A DNA stretch of 64,000 nt from Clavaria fumosa (Eukaryota > Basidiomycota > Agaricomycetes > Agaricales > Clavariaceae). How positions within the stretch are numbered: the stretch's first letter is position 1; each line of letters opens with the position of its first letter. Below the pieces are notes generated by a model that was given only the letters and a program-made list of their open reading frames with translations, was not told the DNA's origin and searched no databases. The stretch spans positions 1,426,001-1,490,000 of the forward strand of contig OX637804.1 in NCBI GenBank assembly GCA_951802425.1. The letters are read 5' to 3'. The position numbers and the translations under genes were made by a program. Positions 27,017 through 39,469 of the stretch are shown one piece after another.

Positions 27017-28413
27017 TGTCATGACCCATTCATTTTTCCCTTGCCCAAACCGACTTTACCAGCACCTACGAGCCTCTCAACATCCCTCTACAACCTCGCA
27101 AGCTCCTCTACACACTTCCGGAACCCACCATCCCCTTCCGGAAGCCTCCCCGACCTCTCCTGCATTCACACGACACTCGCAACTATCATGCTATACTCGC
27201 GTCACCTCCCGCCACCTTTCCCTACGTGTGTCTACCACCCGAACCTGCCAAATTGAGGCACAACACGCAGTTATGCAATCTTCCTCAGCCAGCACGTGAC
27301 TTGCCACGCGGCACCACCGACGCCACTAGCGTTACCTGTGTTACCATCATTATCCACATGACTTCCCGCCCAAGCATCACCTGCATCACTAGCATCACTT
27401 GTGTCACTACCACCATCCACATGATCGCACGCATGGACCTCGTGACCTTAACGATGAAACACACCGCTGATGGCCAGTTGAGTACTACTTCAAATTATGC
27501 TTCCTTTCTTCTCCCCAGTCATCTATAACTATGATAATTATGACCAAAGCATCTTCTCATAGTTATAGTTACCCATATGATTATTTAACTAAGTTGTGAC
27601 CCATGACCGGTCAGGTTTGTGACCTTACTTATGTTTCCCTTACCCCTCGCGACCTTAGTAGAACATGTCCATAGTCACTTTATGACTGACCATACCCCGT
27701 ACTACTATAGTTCTGTCACTTGGTGACCTCTGTACTTTTCCTTTTCCGTTATACTCTCTGTACGTACATATATAAAGCCTCGCATGTACTTACAGTACTC
27801 CAGACTTGATATTGACACACTTTGGTTTAAGCTTGAGGCCACGATGCCCTTTGAGCTTGGAACCATCGCGATTGATAGGTCTTGTCTCTTTTGGTGACCT
27901 CAAGATCATCAAGACACTTCTACTCTATTCTAACTCATCCTCTGCACTCATATGAACTCGTGTGCTTAAGTATTCTCTCTTATTCGTCTTGATATTGATT
28001 TCTTCGAACCCCACAGGTTCTCTCATTGGTTGACAAAGTCATTGTATTCACCGATACACTTTTCGACATCATCGCGACCACCTGCAACTCTCTCAACATC
28101 ATCTATTTCTCTCTCCTCGTCTATTTCTTCCTTTACACTTCGTCAATCGACTTCGCAACCCTCTCAACGTTATCTATTTCTCTCAACTTGTCTTTTTCCT
28201 TTGTCTACCGGCTTCGTGACCTTCTCAGCGACGTCTCCCTCCTCTCTACTTGTTTCTCTTCATTCTCACATTCTCTTAGACATCTTCACGACCTTCCGGG
28301 ACTGAGCATTATCGACTGTGCTCAACAGTTGATTGGTCTTAGCGAGTTTCTAGAACTGGTCACCAACAAGTCAACCTTCGGTATTACTTACAAGACGGGA
28401 CAGGCCCTAACAC
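27017..28413 (+). repeat. Solo LTR (1,397 bp) with target-site duplication CATGT
   Basis: It begins TGTCATGACCCATTC and ends GGGACAGGCCCTAACA. CATGT lies immediately outside both ends (27012-27016 and 28414-28418). A TATATAAA box at 27769-27776 fits the LTR promoter and sets the orientation as plus. This copy keeps many CpGs, so it is probably the least decayed member of the family here. Confidence 0.88.
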
Positions 28414-28732
28414 ATGTCACAGTTTGAGATTAAGGGTCCAGGCTAGCCAGGTTAGGACACGGGGCTAGGGTGGACAGGATTGATGTTAGTATTGTATCAG
28501 ACTGGGTCTCACAATCACACAGCTTAATGTAAGGTCAATGATGACAATACTAACATAAGGGGAAAAGGGTACAAGTAGGAAAAAGATGTAGTATATATAG
28601 CAGGAACCCCAGGAGTTGCCGGTGTTCCCATGCTCAAGACCCAGTCTGATAAAGCCCTACAGGCTTCTCCAGCAACTTCCGATCCTGGAGAAATTGTGGA
28701 ATTCAATTTCCATGGACTTCATCAAGCAGCTG
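28414..28732. other. Unassigned low-complexity region
   Basis: No gene is supported. It contains no recognised repeat boundary apart from the target-site duplication at its left end. Confidence 0.4.
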
Positions 28733-29783
28733 TCAGGACCCATTCATTTTTCCCTTACCCAAGCTGACTTTACCAACATCCTATAAACTTGCTAAGACCA
28801 ATCAACTGTTAAGTACAATTGAGAATACTCCCCAGATGAGAGAAAGGAAATACTTAGGTGTGCAAATTTGTACAATTGTGGAGGACAATTTAGAAAGAAG
28901 GCAGAGCATGTCTTGGTGTTGTCAAGGTCACCAAGTGAGACAAGACCTATCAATCATGTAGGTTCCAAGCTCAAAGGGTGTACCAGCCTCAAGCTTACAC
29001 CAAAGTGCATCAATATCGTGCATCAATATCAAGTCTACAGTACTGTAACTACATGTGAGACTTATATACTGTATGTGCATTGTAAGTGTGTAACTACTTT
29101 AGGAGAGTACAAAGGTCTCCAAGTGATGGGACTATAGTATGGATAATGGGGTATGTTTAGTTGTAAAGTGACTACATGCATGTTCTACTAAGGTCATGAG
29201 GGGTTAGGGAAGCATAGATAAGGTCACCAGCATGACCAGTCACAGGTTGTGACCTAGTAAATAATCATGTACATAACTATAACTACAGGGGATCCTCAGA
29301 TCATAGATAACATACCTATAGATTATTGTAGATGGAGAAGGGAGCATATTTGAAGTATGTAGGCAGCTGACCATTTGAGTGTTAAGGTCATGGTGTCATG
29401 AGGTGGGTCACATGGGTGATGCTAGTGATGCAGGTGACCTTGGGTGGGAGGTCATGTGAGTAATGCTGGTAATGCAAGTAACACAGGTAGCACTGGTGGT
29501 GCCATGTGGCAAGTCATGAAGATGAAGAGATTGTGCAATGGCATGTTGCACACTAATATTGTTTGGACAGTGGATGCATGGAAGGCAAGGTTGAGGGGAG
29601 TTGTGCAAGTATAGACTCATAGTCATGAGTGTTGTAGGAAATTGTGGGAGGTCAGGGAAGGTTCCAGAAGAAGGTGGCAATTTTTCAAAGTGCACAGGGT
29701 AGTCTGCAAGGTTGCAAGAGGGTGTTGGGATCATAAATGATGATAGGCTCAAATTGGGTAGGAAAAATGGGTGGATCCTGACA
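28733..29783 (-). repeat. Rearranged LTR: 45-bp plus-orientation piece joined to a truncated minus-orientation copy
   Basis: 28733 to about 28777 reads TGTCAGGACCCATTC in plus orientation. From about 28783 the sequence switches to the minus-orientation interior of the same LTR (CTTGCTAAGACCAATCAACT, compare 7498) and ends at 29783 in GGATCCTGACA. No matching target-site duplication flanks the composite. The minus part is strongly CpG-poor. Confidence 0.65.
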
Positions 29784-30148
29784 CTTTCCTAAGACCTGAA
29801 CCATCATCATGTGCATCATGAGGTTGGTCACATGAGTGATGCTGGTAATGCAAGTAATTCTGGTGGCACTGAGCAGCATGTCACATGCATTGATGTAAAG
29901 AGCACACCATGGTGTAACTTGCAAGGTATTGCCAATTGAACATGTTGGTGGATTGAGGAGGGAACTGGAGGTTTGACTGACTGAGTATTGGTGTGGGATA
30001 TAAGTTCCTGTGAGGCATAAGTGACCAGGGAATGTTGTGGAGGGGCCAAGAGGATTCAGGAGGATGATAACTGTAGACATGAGTAAGCTTGGAAAAATGA
30101 GTGGGTCATAGCAGGCAGCATTGATGTAGAGAGTGCACCACAGCATGA
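29784..30148. repeat. Related repeat fragment
   Basis: This stretch resembles 31400-31650: both contain GAGGAGGGAA, a CCTGTGAGG motif, AAGTGACNNGGGA and end in AAAAATGAGTGGGTCAT. It looks like a second decayed LTR-type repeat, here in the same orientation as at 31400. No gene is seen. Confidence 0.5.
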
Positions 30149-31388
30149 TGTCAGGATCCACCCATTTTGACTCTATCAACACCTATGGACCTCCCAATAC
30201 CCTCTTGCCACCTTGCAGACCACCCTGCATACTTCCAAAACCTGCTGTCCCCTTCCAGAGCCCTCCCCAATCTCCCTCATCTTCATCTGACACTCACAAC
30301 CATGACACTACACTCACACAACTCCTCACAAGCCCATCTACTACACATTTGCTGTTTGAACCCCCCATTATGCACAACACACAGTTGTGCAACCTCTTCA
30401 TCTGGCATGTGACTTGCCACATGGCACCACTGGTGCTATCAGCATCACCAGTGCTACTGCATAACTGGCACTACCACTGCCACTGGCACTACCAGTGTTA
30501 CTCATGTGACTTCCTGCCCAAGGTCACCTGCATCAATAGCATCACTCATGTGACCCATCTCATGACACCATGACCTTAACACTCAGATGCACCACCAATG
30601 GTCAGCTGCATTCCTACTTCAAATATGCTCCTTTCTTCACCTACAGTATCCTATAACTACATTTACATTATCTATGATCTGAGGATCCCCCCATAGTTAT
30701 AGTTATGATTATTTAACTAGGTTGTGACCCATGACTGGTCATGTTCACAACCTTGCCTATGCTTTCTTATCCCCTTGCAACCTTAGTAGAACATACACCT
30801 AGTCACTTTATGACTAAACATACCCCATACTACTATAGTTCTGTTGCTAGGAGACCTTTGTACTCTCTTGAAGTAGTTACATTCTCAGCACATACATATA
30901 TAAGTCTCACATGTACTTATGGTACTGTAGACTTGATGTTGGTGCGCTTTGGTTTAAGCTTGAGGCTAGTACACCCTTTGAGCTTGGAACCACCACAATT
31001 GATAGGTCTTGTCTCACTTGGTGACCTCAAGAATGCCAAGACACATTTTGCTTCATTCTAACTCATCCTCTGTGCTTGTACTCACTCATGCACCTAAGTA
31101 TTCTCTTTATTCGTCTTGGTACTAACTTTCTGGAACCCTGCAGGTTCAACTCCCAGTCAGCAAAGTCATCACCTTCACCAACACACCTCTCGACATTGTC
31201 ACAACCACTTGCAACCTTCTCAGTGACATCTTTTCCCTTTCTTACACTTCATCAAACATTTTCACAACCTTCTGGGACCAAGTATTCTCAATTGTACTCA
31301 ACAGTTGATTGGTCTTAGTGAGTTTACAGGACCAGTCACCATCAAATCAACCTTTGGTGTTATTTACAAGATGGGACAGGCCCTAACA
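30149..31388 (+). repeat. Solo LTR (1,240 bp) with target-site duplication CATGA
   Basis: It begins TGTCAGGATCCACCC and ends GGGACAGGCCCTAACA. CATGA flanks both ends (30144-30148 and 31389-31393). A TATATAAG box is at 30897-30904. Aligned by eye with 27017-28413, many CpG positions there are TG or CA here (for example CTCGCAAG against CTTGCAG), so this copy is older or more heavily methylated. Confidence 0.85.
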
Positions 31389-32117
31389 CATGACTGGAGA
31401 GGTGCTGAGGGTCAAGCATATTGATGGGCTGAGGAGGGAATTGGGGACTTGTATGATTGAGTACCAGTAAAGGATGCAAGGTCCTGTGAGGTATTAATAA
31501 GTGACTGGGGAGACTGTTGCAAAGGGGTTGAAAGGGTCTGGGAGGTGCCTGGGAAGGTCCAAAACATTGTAAGGTGACACTAGAGAGTTCATGGTCCTGG
31601 AGAACCATGGATGTGAATAAACTTGAAAAAATGAGTGGGTCATGACAACTACTGTACTCATACATGTGGTAATGCATAACTGTGCAACAGAGGTATGCAT
31701 TAGGTATTATGCATTACATAGGCCATTTGCCTGTGTACCAACCTGGGAAAGCCCCAAACTCTATGCAATACTGAAAATATGCATTTCCACCTCTTGCATT
31801 ATCACCTAGTCGACTGTATCGTCATTGCCATAAGTTACACAAATGAGAGTGGGCTTCATTTACGAAGAATGAAAAAGTCGACAGGGATCACTGTGCACTC
31901 GACGGAATTACCTGACCGAGTGATAATGTCCATGCAGTCTATATATTCTACTTAGTAGATCCTGTCTGGATGATTGTACAAATATTCAATGTTCACGCGG
32001 TTTTAGTCACAGTAGAGGCTGAGGCTCAAAAGGTGACGCCGTCTGGATTCAACACAACCAAGCAAAACCTGGACCCTTGGACACCGACTTCGACGTTGGG
32101 CTCCATCTCTTCAACGA
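31389..32117. other. Repeat fragment, then the upstream region of the La-motif gene
   Basis: 31400-31650 is the repeat fragment related to 29784-30148. From about 31800 the composition becomes CpG-containing again, and this is the likely promoter of the La-motif gene. No gene is seen. Confidence 0.5.
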
Positions 32118-35100
32118 ATGAGCGCTGACACGGTCGACAGCTCAGTCCAAAGCTGGCCCCAGGTTTCTCCAGCGAACACCGACCCTCATTCATCGTTACC
32201 TTCATCCGAGTCTGCTTCTGCGAAAATCACCATTTTAGACGCCTCATCTACCCCCGACGCCTCTCGAAACGGCGTCAACGCGAATCAAGGGCATGACGTC
32301 CTTCCCAAAACGGCGCCACAGAGAATGGTTAACGTGTGGCATCTGAGAGAAGAACAGATGGCTCGCAAAAAGGCGGCTGCGGCTACGGCGTCGCTCCCAC
32401 CGCAGTCCTCCACTTCGTCTGGACAGCCAATCAATAACCTGCCAGATCATGTTGTGGCCCCACTACATTTGAGTGGAACCCAAAATGGTCGCTACGAAGA
32501 CTCTGCGCAAGACGATGATCCATTTGTTGTTCGCCCAGGCCGTTCTGCGCTGTTTCAATCTGAATCAATTCGTCTGGAATCCTCCCGAGCAACAGTCTTT
32601 GCCTCTGTTTCTATGCCTGAGCGTCCAACCAAGGACGATTGGCCAGAGGTAGGAAGGAGCAGCAGAGAGCGCAACCAAGGCGTATCCCCTGGTGGGGAAC
32701 AAGCCAACACGGCTGAGTTTCAACGGAGGAGTGAGTGTTTCTTCCATCTTGCTTTCCTATTTCATCTTTCTCGACCCCAATGCCTTGCATGAATATTCTC
32801 AACGTCGCTGTCGATGGGATCAAACGCTCCTGATACATGCAACCCTCGACTGTTTGACAATATCACTTCGTGTCTAAGCGGCTTTATCCGCCCGCGCATG
32901 ACATGCTCCTCTGCGGCTGCCTAAACTTACGACTTCTCAGCAGCCAGAAACCAACGATCCGGTTTAATTACGTCTCAAGCCCGAACAGACGCATTTCCAC
33001 CGTCCCACCGAACCGCGCCCGTCGTTAACACCCGGGCGACCGCGGATCCACGCCAGGACTCAAATAGGAGTCTGATTAAACCAAGCTCAACACATTCCGG
33101 CCTTCCATCTGCTAGACCAAGTCCCAATACACCTTCAACGTCTATATTACAATCCGTAGCGCCAGCAATCCCTTCATCTGTGTCTCATTCTGGCATTCTG
33201 CCTCCCACATTGACACCTATCACTCAGTCTCAGTCTCACTCAGGTATTCCGCTCCAAAAGAGTTTGCACTTGAAATTCAAAGCAAGTACGCATTCGCAAT
33301 CTGACGCTGGCCCGAATTCTGAGACCGTACACGCAACCGCTCCCTCACTTACGCCAAGTACATCTAGTTCTCAAGCCCAAAGCACTTCTTCGCAAGCTCC
33401 CAGCACTATTGAGTCCGCTCCATCACCAACCCATTCACAGCCACACTCCCAGGTCCAATCTAACAGGCACTCGCAAGTCTCATCCCTCGCTCCGTCTACG
33501 ACCCATTCTGGCGTGAATTCTCGTGCCCATTCTCCTTACAATCCGCATTCTTCAAGTCCTAACCGCGAGCCACGCCCCCTCCCAATGGGCGAGGGTCCCG
33601 AACCGTCCATCTCTTCGAATTCTGTCGGCCTCACGTTCGGTTTTGTGGCTCTCGATGATCCATCCCCTCGTCAACCGGGAGACGAATCTGCTGAACAACC
33701 AGCAGTTAGCTATCCAGCGCCCGATGTTCAATCTCTGCCCTACGTCTACCAGCATGATCCTCGTTCACAACATTATCCCCAGACGCTCCCCTCGCAGCAA
33801 TACACGGCTTTTGATGTCCTTCACGCTCCCTCTACTCTGAATGTATCCGTTCCTGCCGCCCCTTTACCACCCCAGTCATTCGGCGTGCTTCCACAGCCAG
33901 GGTATGAATGGGATCCACGACACGGAGATTGGGCTTACTGGGATGCGATGCGTCATCCTCAAGACCCGGCTGTATCATCGCACTCACCTCAGCATACTAG
34001 TATACCGGTAGATCAAGCCATTCCATCAAGCGAGGAGAGCAAAGAGAAACCCGTGGTCATCTTCGGCAATGTGGGGCATGAGGATCAAGAAAGCAGTCCA
34101 GCCGCAGATGCCGAGCATACTCAAGGGCCAGCACCCAAACGGTTCCCCGTATTCTCCATTGGTCGCAAGGCGGACTCCCGGCACGGCATTAGTGATAGTA
34201 GGGGTGGGTCTGTTAAAGACAAAGTCTCAGGGGGTAGAATTGGGAACAGAGAGGTGATCGATTTGACTGACGGATGTCTGGGGATCGCGCAGATGACGTG
34301 GAAATTCGGCACCACGGATCTAGAGAGTGAAACCGAGCCGCCTCAGGAGGGCGCAAGAGTAATCGATGAGTCCCAGGAGGGCGTAGAGGAGATTCAGGAC
34401 CTCTCCGGCAATCAAATAGTTTCGTCACAACCTGATGATCGCAGCAGAAGCGATGTTCTGCTTGTTGAACAGACAAATGGCCTCGGTGATGCGACTTCTG
34501 GACTTGGCGCGCAATCTGGCAACGTTACACCGCATTACCCGCCGTACGAATGGCCGGATGCGCAGAACCTTGGCTACGGGTACTACGGAGATCGTCGAAG
34601 AGAGCGAGAAAGGCGGGGGTGGGAATTGCGGGAGGATGACAGGTACCTGAGGGAACATGATGAGACGGAGCGTCATCAAAAAGACGAGCGCGAAGAACGC
34701 GAATCTCGAGATCGGCCAGCGTTCCATAGTCAAGGCGGCAGGCCTCGACGTGGGTCCGCGTACGGTTCCGGCTTTAACAACGGCCGTCGTTCCCGAGGTG
34801 GTTTTGGGCGCGGCTACCGATTTGGACGTGGCGCTGGTGGTTCTGGTGCTGGTATGAGCGGTGCCGGCGGAGGTTATCCCCGGCCATCGTCGTTTATGGT
34901 CACGCCACCTCCCCACTTCCAGCCCCTGCAAGACCCGAGCCCGACTGTGTACTTTGCACCTCCTCCGGTCCCTCCACCCCTCCAGTATCTGAGCGCCATC
35001 ACTGGCTACGAGGCATATCACACGGTACCGCCACACTCACAGCTACCGGTTCCAGCACCAGTGTCCAACGTTCAGTTCCCGCTGGACCCAATTAGGTGGC

Positions 35101-35530
35101 AGCTCCTGGGGCAACTCGAGTACTATCTCAGCCCTCAAAATATGGCATCGGACTTCTTTTTGAGACAGAGGGTCAGTATCTCGATCTCTCGTACAGGGTT
35201 CGACCGATGTTCATCCTTCAAACTTGTATACTTCAGATGGACTCCTGTGGGTGGATACCAATATCTCTTATCGCTTCGTTCAACCGCGTCCGGCAATTGT
35301 CCGTGGACGAGCAGCTTGTCAGAGATGTACTCACGTTGTCGAACGTGGTGGAGGTCATGCACGATTCGGTTAGGATGGTTGGATGGGAGCGGTTCGTTCT
35401 GCCAGATGCGCCACGGAGCACCGTTGAGAACGGCAGTACAGAGGTGGATGCTGAAGACGAAGATGAAGAAGACGTGGTGTTCGTGATGGGGCGTGAGGCC
35501 GGCTGGATGCCTGACACGCAGCTCTCTTAG
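32118..35530 (+). CDS. La-motif RNA-binding protein (LARP1/Sro9-type)
   Basis: There are three exons (32118-32730, 32941-35171, 35237-35530) with introns of 210 and 65 bp in consistent phases, giving 1,045 residues. Most of the protein is disordered and rich in Ser, Gln, Pro and His. Near residue 30-100 it carries SWPQVSP-like and KTAPQRMVNVW segments typical of fungal Sro9/LARP1 N-termini. An RGG-type stretch (RRSRGGFGRGYRFGRG) lies near residue 825. The La motif spans about residues 920-1005: LEYYLSPQNMASDFFLRQ, then MDSCGWIPISLIASFNRV and LSNVVEV. The second intron sits inside the La motif after FLRQR, as seen in relatives. Such proteins bind mRNA in the cytoplasm and affect translation and stability. 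No DM15 repeats are visible, so it is closer to Sro9/Slf1. Confidence 0.85.
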
Positions 35531-36402
35531 TGATTTTCGCCCCCGTTCACTCATCATCATAAGTTCCTACTTTTACAGGGCTTACGCTGGTTGGGTTGGG
35601 ACGCCAGTGTCCTATCTTGCTTGCTGAGGTTGCACACGAGTCGGGCGTTCGTCAGATGCGTGGATCCGACTGTCAACGTCCCCAGCCTCTCCCCGTCCGT
35701 TACCGTTCCAGTGCTGTCGCTCACAATTGTAGTTTCGTTGTGACATAATATTGTCTCTCGAGAGTTGGCATTTATGTATAACAAGCTCCCTTGTTGCACC
35801 AACCTGGCGCATTTTCGTATTCTGCCGATGGCGCAAGCGCTGTATTACTACACTATCTATCGTAAGCACACGTATGCGACTTGTGTGCTGTATTAGATTC
35901 CATGACGCAGAATTTTTGACAGGACGTCCCGAGACTCGTTATTAGTAAATGAAGCAGTCCGGAGTTGATCGTTCCAAGAATGCCTTGAGTCAAAATTCGC
36001 ACAATTCGTAAACTCATCGAGATAGATGGAGGGAACTTTCACCACTTATGCTGCGAGGAGTCATACCCTAGACGTTGCCAACTTGAACGAGTCGTCGCGC
36101 TCACCCCGTACATTTCTACGGCGCGATTACCCCCTACGAAGATCAGCCGTATTCAGCCCACCTTACATTCCATATAACCTCGTAATTCCTTGGTCTCATT
36201 TACCACGTCGTCACAACGTCTGACCGAACCGCAAGAAAATTTCCAAAATACTTCTCTCCGATCCACAGGGTAATTTGAGCGAACCCGTCCGTATTTTTTG
36301 GGCCACGCACCGTTTTCCGCTCACGATATTGGTTTGGTTGGGAAAAATGACTTTTGTCCATCAATGACACAACGAGCTTACATACAGAGAAAATAAATAC
36401 AG
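35531..36402. other. Convergent intergenic region, no gene seen
   Basis: This lies between the stop of the La-motif gene and the stop of the RBR gene on the opposite strand. Only short open frames are present, none with recognisable content. It presumably holds both 3' untranslated regions. Confidence 0.5.
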
Positions 36403-39400
36403 TCAAAGTGTATCATATTGGAAGAGCGTACAATTTGAATAGTGCGACGTGAGCAAGTTGTCAACGTCCTTGCCGATCCATTTTCCAATTATCTCACCAC
36501 ACTTGTAACAGAAGTGGCTGGACGAAGTGTCAATCGCAATATTATATGACTCGCGCAGCCAATAACACTCACGTATTGCACGGAGCCGGGCACTGCAGAG
36601 AAGAGACATCAACCTTCGATAAACCTCGAGAGAGTTGAAGTAACGCACTGATATGTGATTGCAACCCCCAGACTTCGCAATGGGTGTCTGGCATCCTGCA
36701 AAACCTGCATTTAGCATCCTGCATGATGGATGCGAGCCTGAAAACCACCAGCCTGGACAACGCTTCCATCCTTTTTTTGACACAAGGCGATCCATTTCCT
36801 TGCTACCGTCACAAGTGTGTTCACCCTTACCCACGGTCTGCTGGCAGCCTTTACACCACTTGTTCGAACAATCACGAAACGGGCACGGGATTATAGACAA
36901 CAACTCGTGCTGCTCCTTGTCTACCCAAGCTTGCCGCTTGCACCTGGTGAAAGAAGCCGTCAGTGCCACTGCAGATTGGCTACGTGTGAATATGCACTTT
37001 CGACATTCCACATGGACAGACACCCCGCCCATCTCAAGTTCTATCCATATATCGTACTCTGTTTCTGTGATTCCGAGTTGCTCTGCTAGAACAGACATAG
37101 CCGCTGAAAGCAGAGATGAAATAAATAATTGACGCCGCAGAACAATGATCTGTCTGCTCACCGCGTGGTTGATTATTTGAGGGGTCTGCTTTGCATGAAG
37201 GGCAAAAAATGGGAAAGCTTCGCGCTTTCAATTCCGAACTAATGTAGGACCTGAGGCAGTTTCTGCAGAATAGGTGTGCGCAGCCGTCAATGCGAGCAAC
37301 ATCAACATGGGGGAGAATTTCAAGACAGATTCCGCATTCGAAATTCGGCTGTATAAACTGCGTCAGTTCCTTGGCTTGTTCCATTATAACCTTGTCTTCT
37401 TCGTCGTACGTTGCCTGGAGCAGAGACGCTTGTTGAGCGTCGCTGGGAGAGTCGCTTAAAGCACGAATCAGCCGATTTTCTTCGTCGAACTCCTGCTGCA
37501 TTCGACAGGCCACCTGGAGAGACTCTGCCTGACCGGCAAGTGAATCGGCACCTGAAGAAACCACAAAGGGAGCGCCACTTATGGCGTCCGGAACACCTTC
37601 ACTTGACGGGCCGGCGATAGCGTCACGCTGCAACATTATAGTTAATGCCTGCGCTTGAGCCCTCAGACGCGCATCTTCTTCATCATACCCTTGCTGCTTT
37701 TGGATGGCCAGGAGCTCGCTGTCCTCTTGCGCGTGGAATGCACCACCAGCCGTTGCTCCCATAGGACGTTTGCCATCACAACGGCCCTTCGACATGATGG
37801 GAAATAGCGATCGCAATACCGAGGGGGCAGTCAGATCGGCCGCCGAGTCCGTCGCGAATTCTGAGTTAATCCGGGTCAAAATGACGCGCATTCTTGACTT
37901 CAGGTTCCTCTTGTCCAATAATTGATTGCCAGTAGAATGGTCATTCTGGGTTAGATCAAAGGCGAGGCGCCGCAAAGCTGGCAGCTCTGCTGCGTCCCTT
38001 CTCAGAGTCCGATTTTCGTCTTGCAAGTGCTCGACCTGCCTTCTTAAATACGCCACGTTGGACTGCAACTGGTTGTTGCTGGCCTGTAAGGCGGAGACCT
38101 GAGACTGAAGATCTGATTTCTCTGCCCGCAGCTGCAGCACCCTGAGACTTGGTTCAAGAGAAGAAGGAGGAGTTGTCTGTGCGCCAGACTCCCTCTTTTT
38201 GAGTCTAAAGACATGAGCTGAATAAGCTGCGAAGAGTTGTGTCTCCCATGCCATATTTTCGTCCTGCAGAAGTTGAGAGTCAAACACAAAAAGGTGGGCG
38301 AGATGCGACACTATGTCGTGAATGGAAGTGCTCAGAATGAGGCCAGCACCATGAGGATGAGATGGCCGCGGATGGGAATCGAAGATGACGAAGACAGAGC
38401 AACCAGAAGATAAGTGCAATTTGACACAACACACTATTTCAGGCGGACGAGTAATGACAATCGCTATTGATGTCTTCGGCTTGGAGAGCTGTTCTCTAGA
38501 AAATTGTTATTTGAAGTCAATCGAAAGCACCACAAGTGACCAGAAATACCTGAAAAGTGATTGAAATTCTGTAGTGCCAGGCTGTCCTTGGGAAACATGG
38601 ACCTGCTCTAAAGAGTTGCTAAAGAAAGGAATCCCGTGCAAGTCTTCCACATCGAGATGGAACCTTGTCTGCCATTCCTTGCATATGGATAGTATTTCCT
38701 GATTGTGCAAGTCAGCATGGCATCAAGATTCGAAATGTGAGCTAACCTCAACTGTCTCACGTGAGACAAGATGGCTAAGTACATCTTCAGCAGGAAGTTC
38801 CTTCATTTCATTGGCTTTGGTCAAGAAGCACTTGGCACAGTTCATGGCTGCAAGGCCACAGGAGGCAGTACCATTGCCACTCATAGAATATTGACTTGTT
38901 TCTGGGTGCGAAATAACTACTGTTGACCCGTTGAGAATCTGTTGGACAACGGCCAAATGATCTGTCACTTCATGAGCTTCAAGACTCTGTAGTGTTGTCT
39001 CTCCATATGAGGGTGCATGGGCTACTGCAATTTTATGTGATGTGTGCAGTGTATCATCCAAGTTCTGTGGGCTTCCAAGACTCAGACGATGAGTGATTGC
39101 ACCGAGTTGTCCAGTGATTGCATGGTCAATGTCAAACCATGTATCAGGAGGAAGACTGGTGACGAAGAGTTTTACACATGCTGGGAGTTGTGGTAGGAAG
39201 GTGACAAGAGCTGCAAGGAGAGGGTCCCGTGTTTTATATGTGCCACACTGATCCAATGCATCAAGTACCAAACACAATTGGTGTGTAAAGCCTTGCAAAT
39301 TGAATGGGGCAAGGAGCAGCTTCCTGAACTGGGCATCAATTGCCTGTGGAATGCTAGAGTCTGCCTTTAAGATCTGAATCAAGGCAATCCTAAATTGCAG

Positions 39401-39469
39401 ATTGTGGCCTGCCAGAGCATAAGCCAGAGTGCTAATGACTCTCTCAGGGCCTGCAAGCCCAGCCTCATC
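36403..39469 (-). CDS. NACHT remnant - papain-like protease - coiled coil - RBR E3 ubiquitin ligase
   Basis: One minus-strand reading frame links these parts. About 39400-39010 is NACHT (Walker-B-like LCLVLDALDQCGTY). With no stop it runs into GTASCGLAAMNCAKCF (about 38875), which looks like the Cys of a papain-fold peptidase; a 48-bp intron (38702-38749) and a second near 38490 lead in phase to VFVIFDSHPRPSHPHGAGL (about 38365), which would supply His. A coiled coil follows (about 38100-37980). RING1 is CGICLEILPHVD to CPSC near 37330-37210. IBR is next, then RING2 CPGCQTPIAKSGGCNHIS, whose intron-split next codon gives the expected catalytic Cys (CPAPCNTHFCYKCG). The stop is at 36403. The RBR part transfers ubiquitin through a Cys thioester. 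An in-frame TGA at 39470-39472 cuts off the P-loop; the next in-frame ATG is 38884, just before the putative peptidase Cys. Whether the NACHT part is translated is unknown. Confidence 0.7.
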
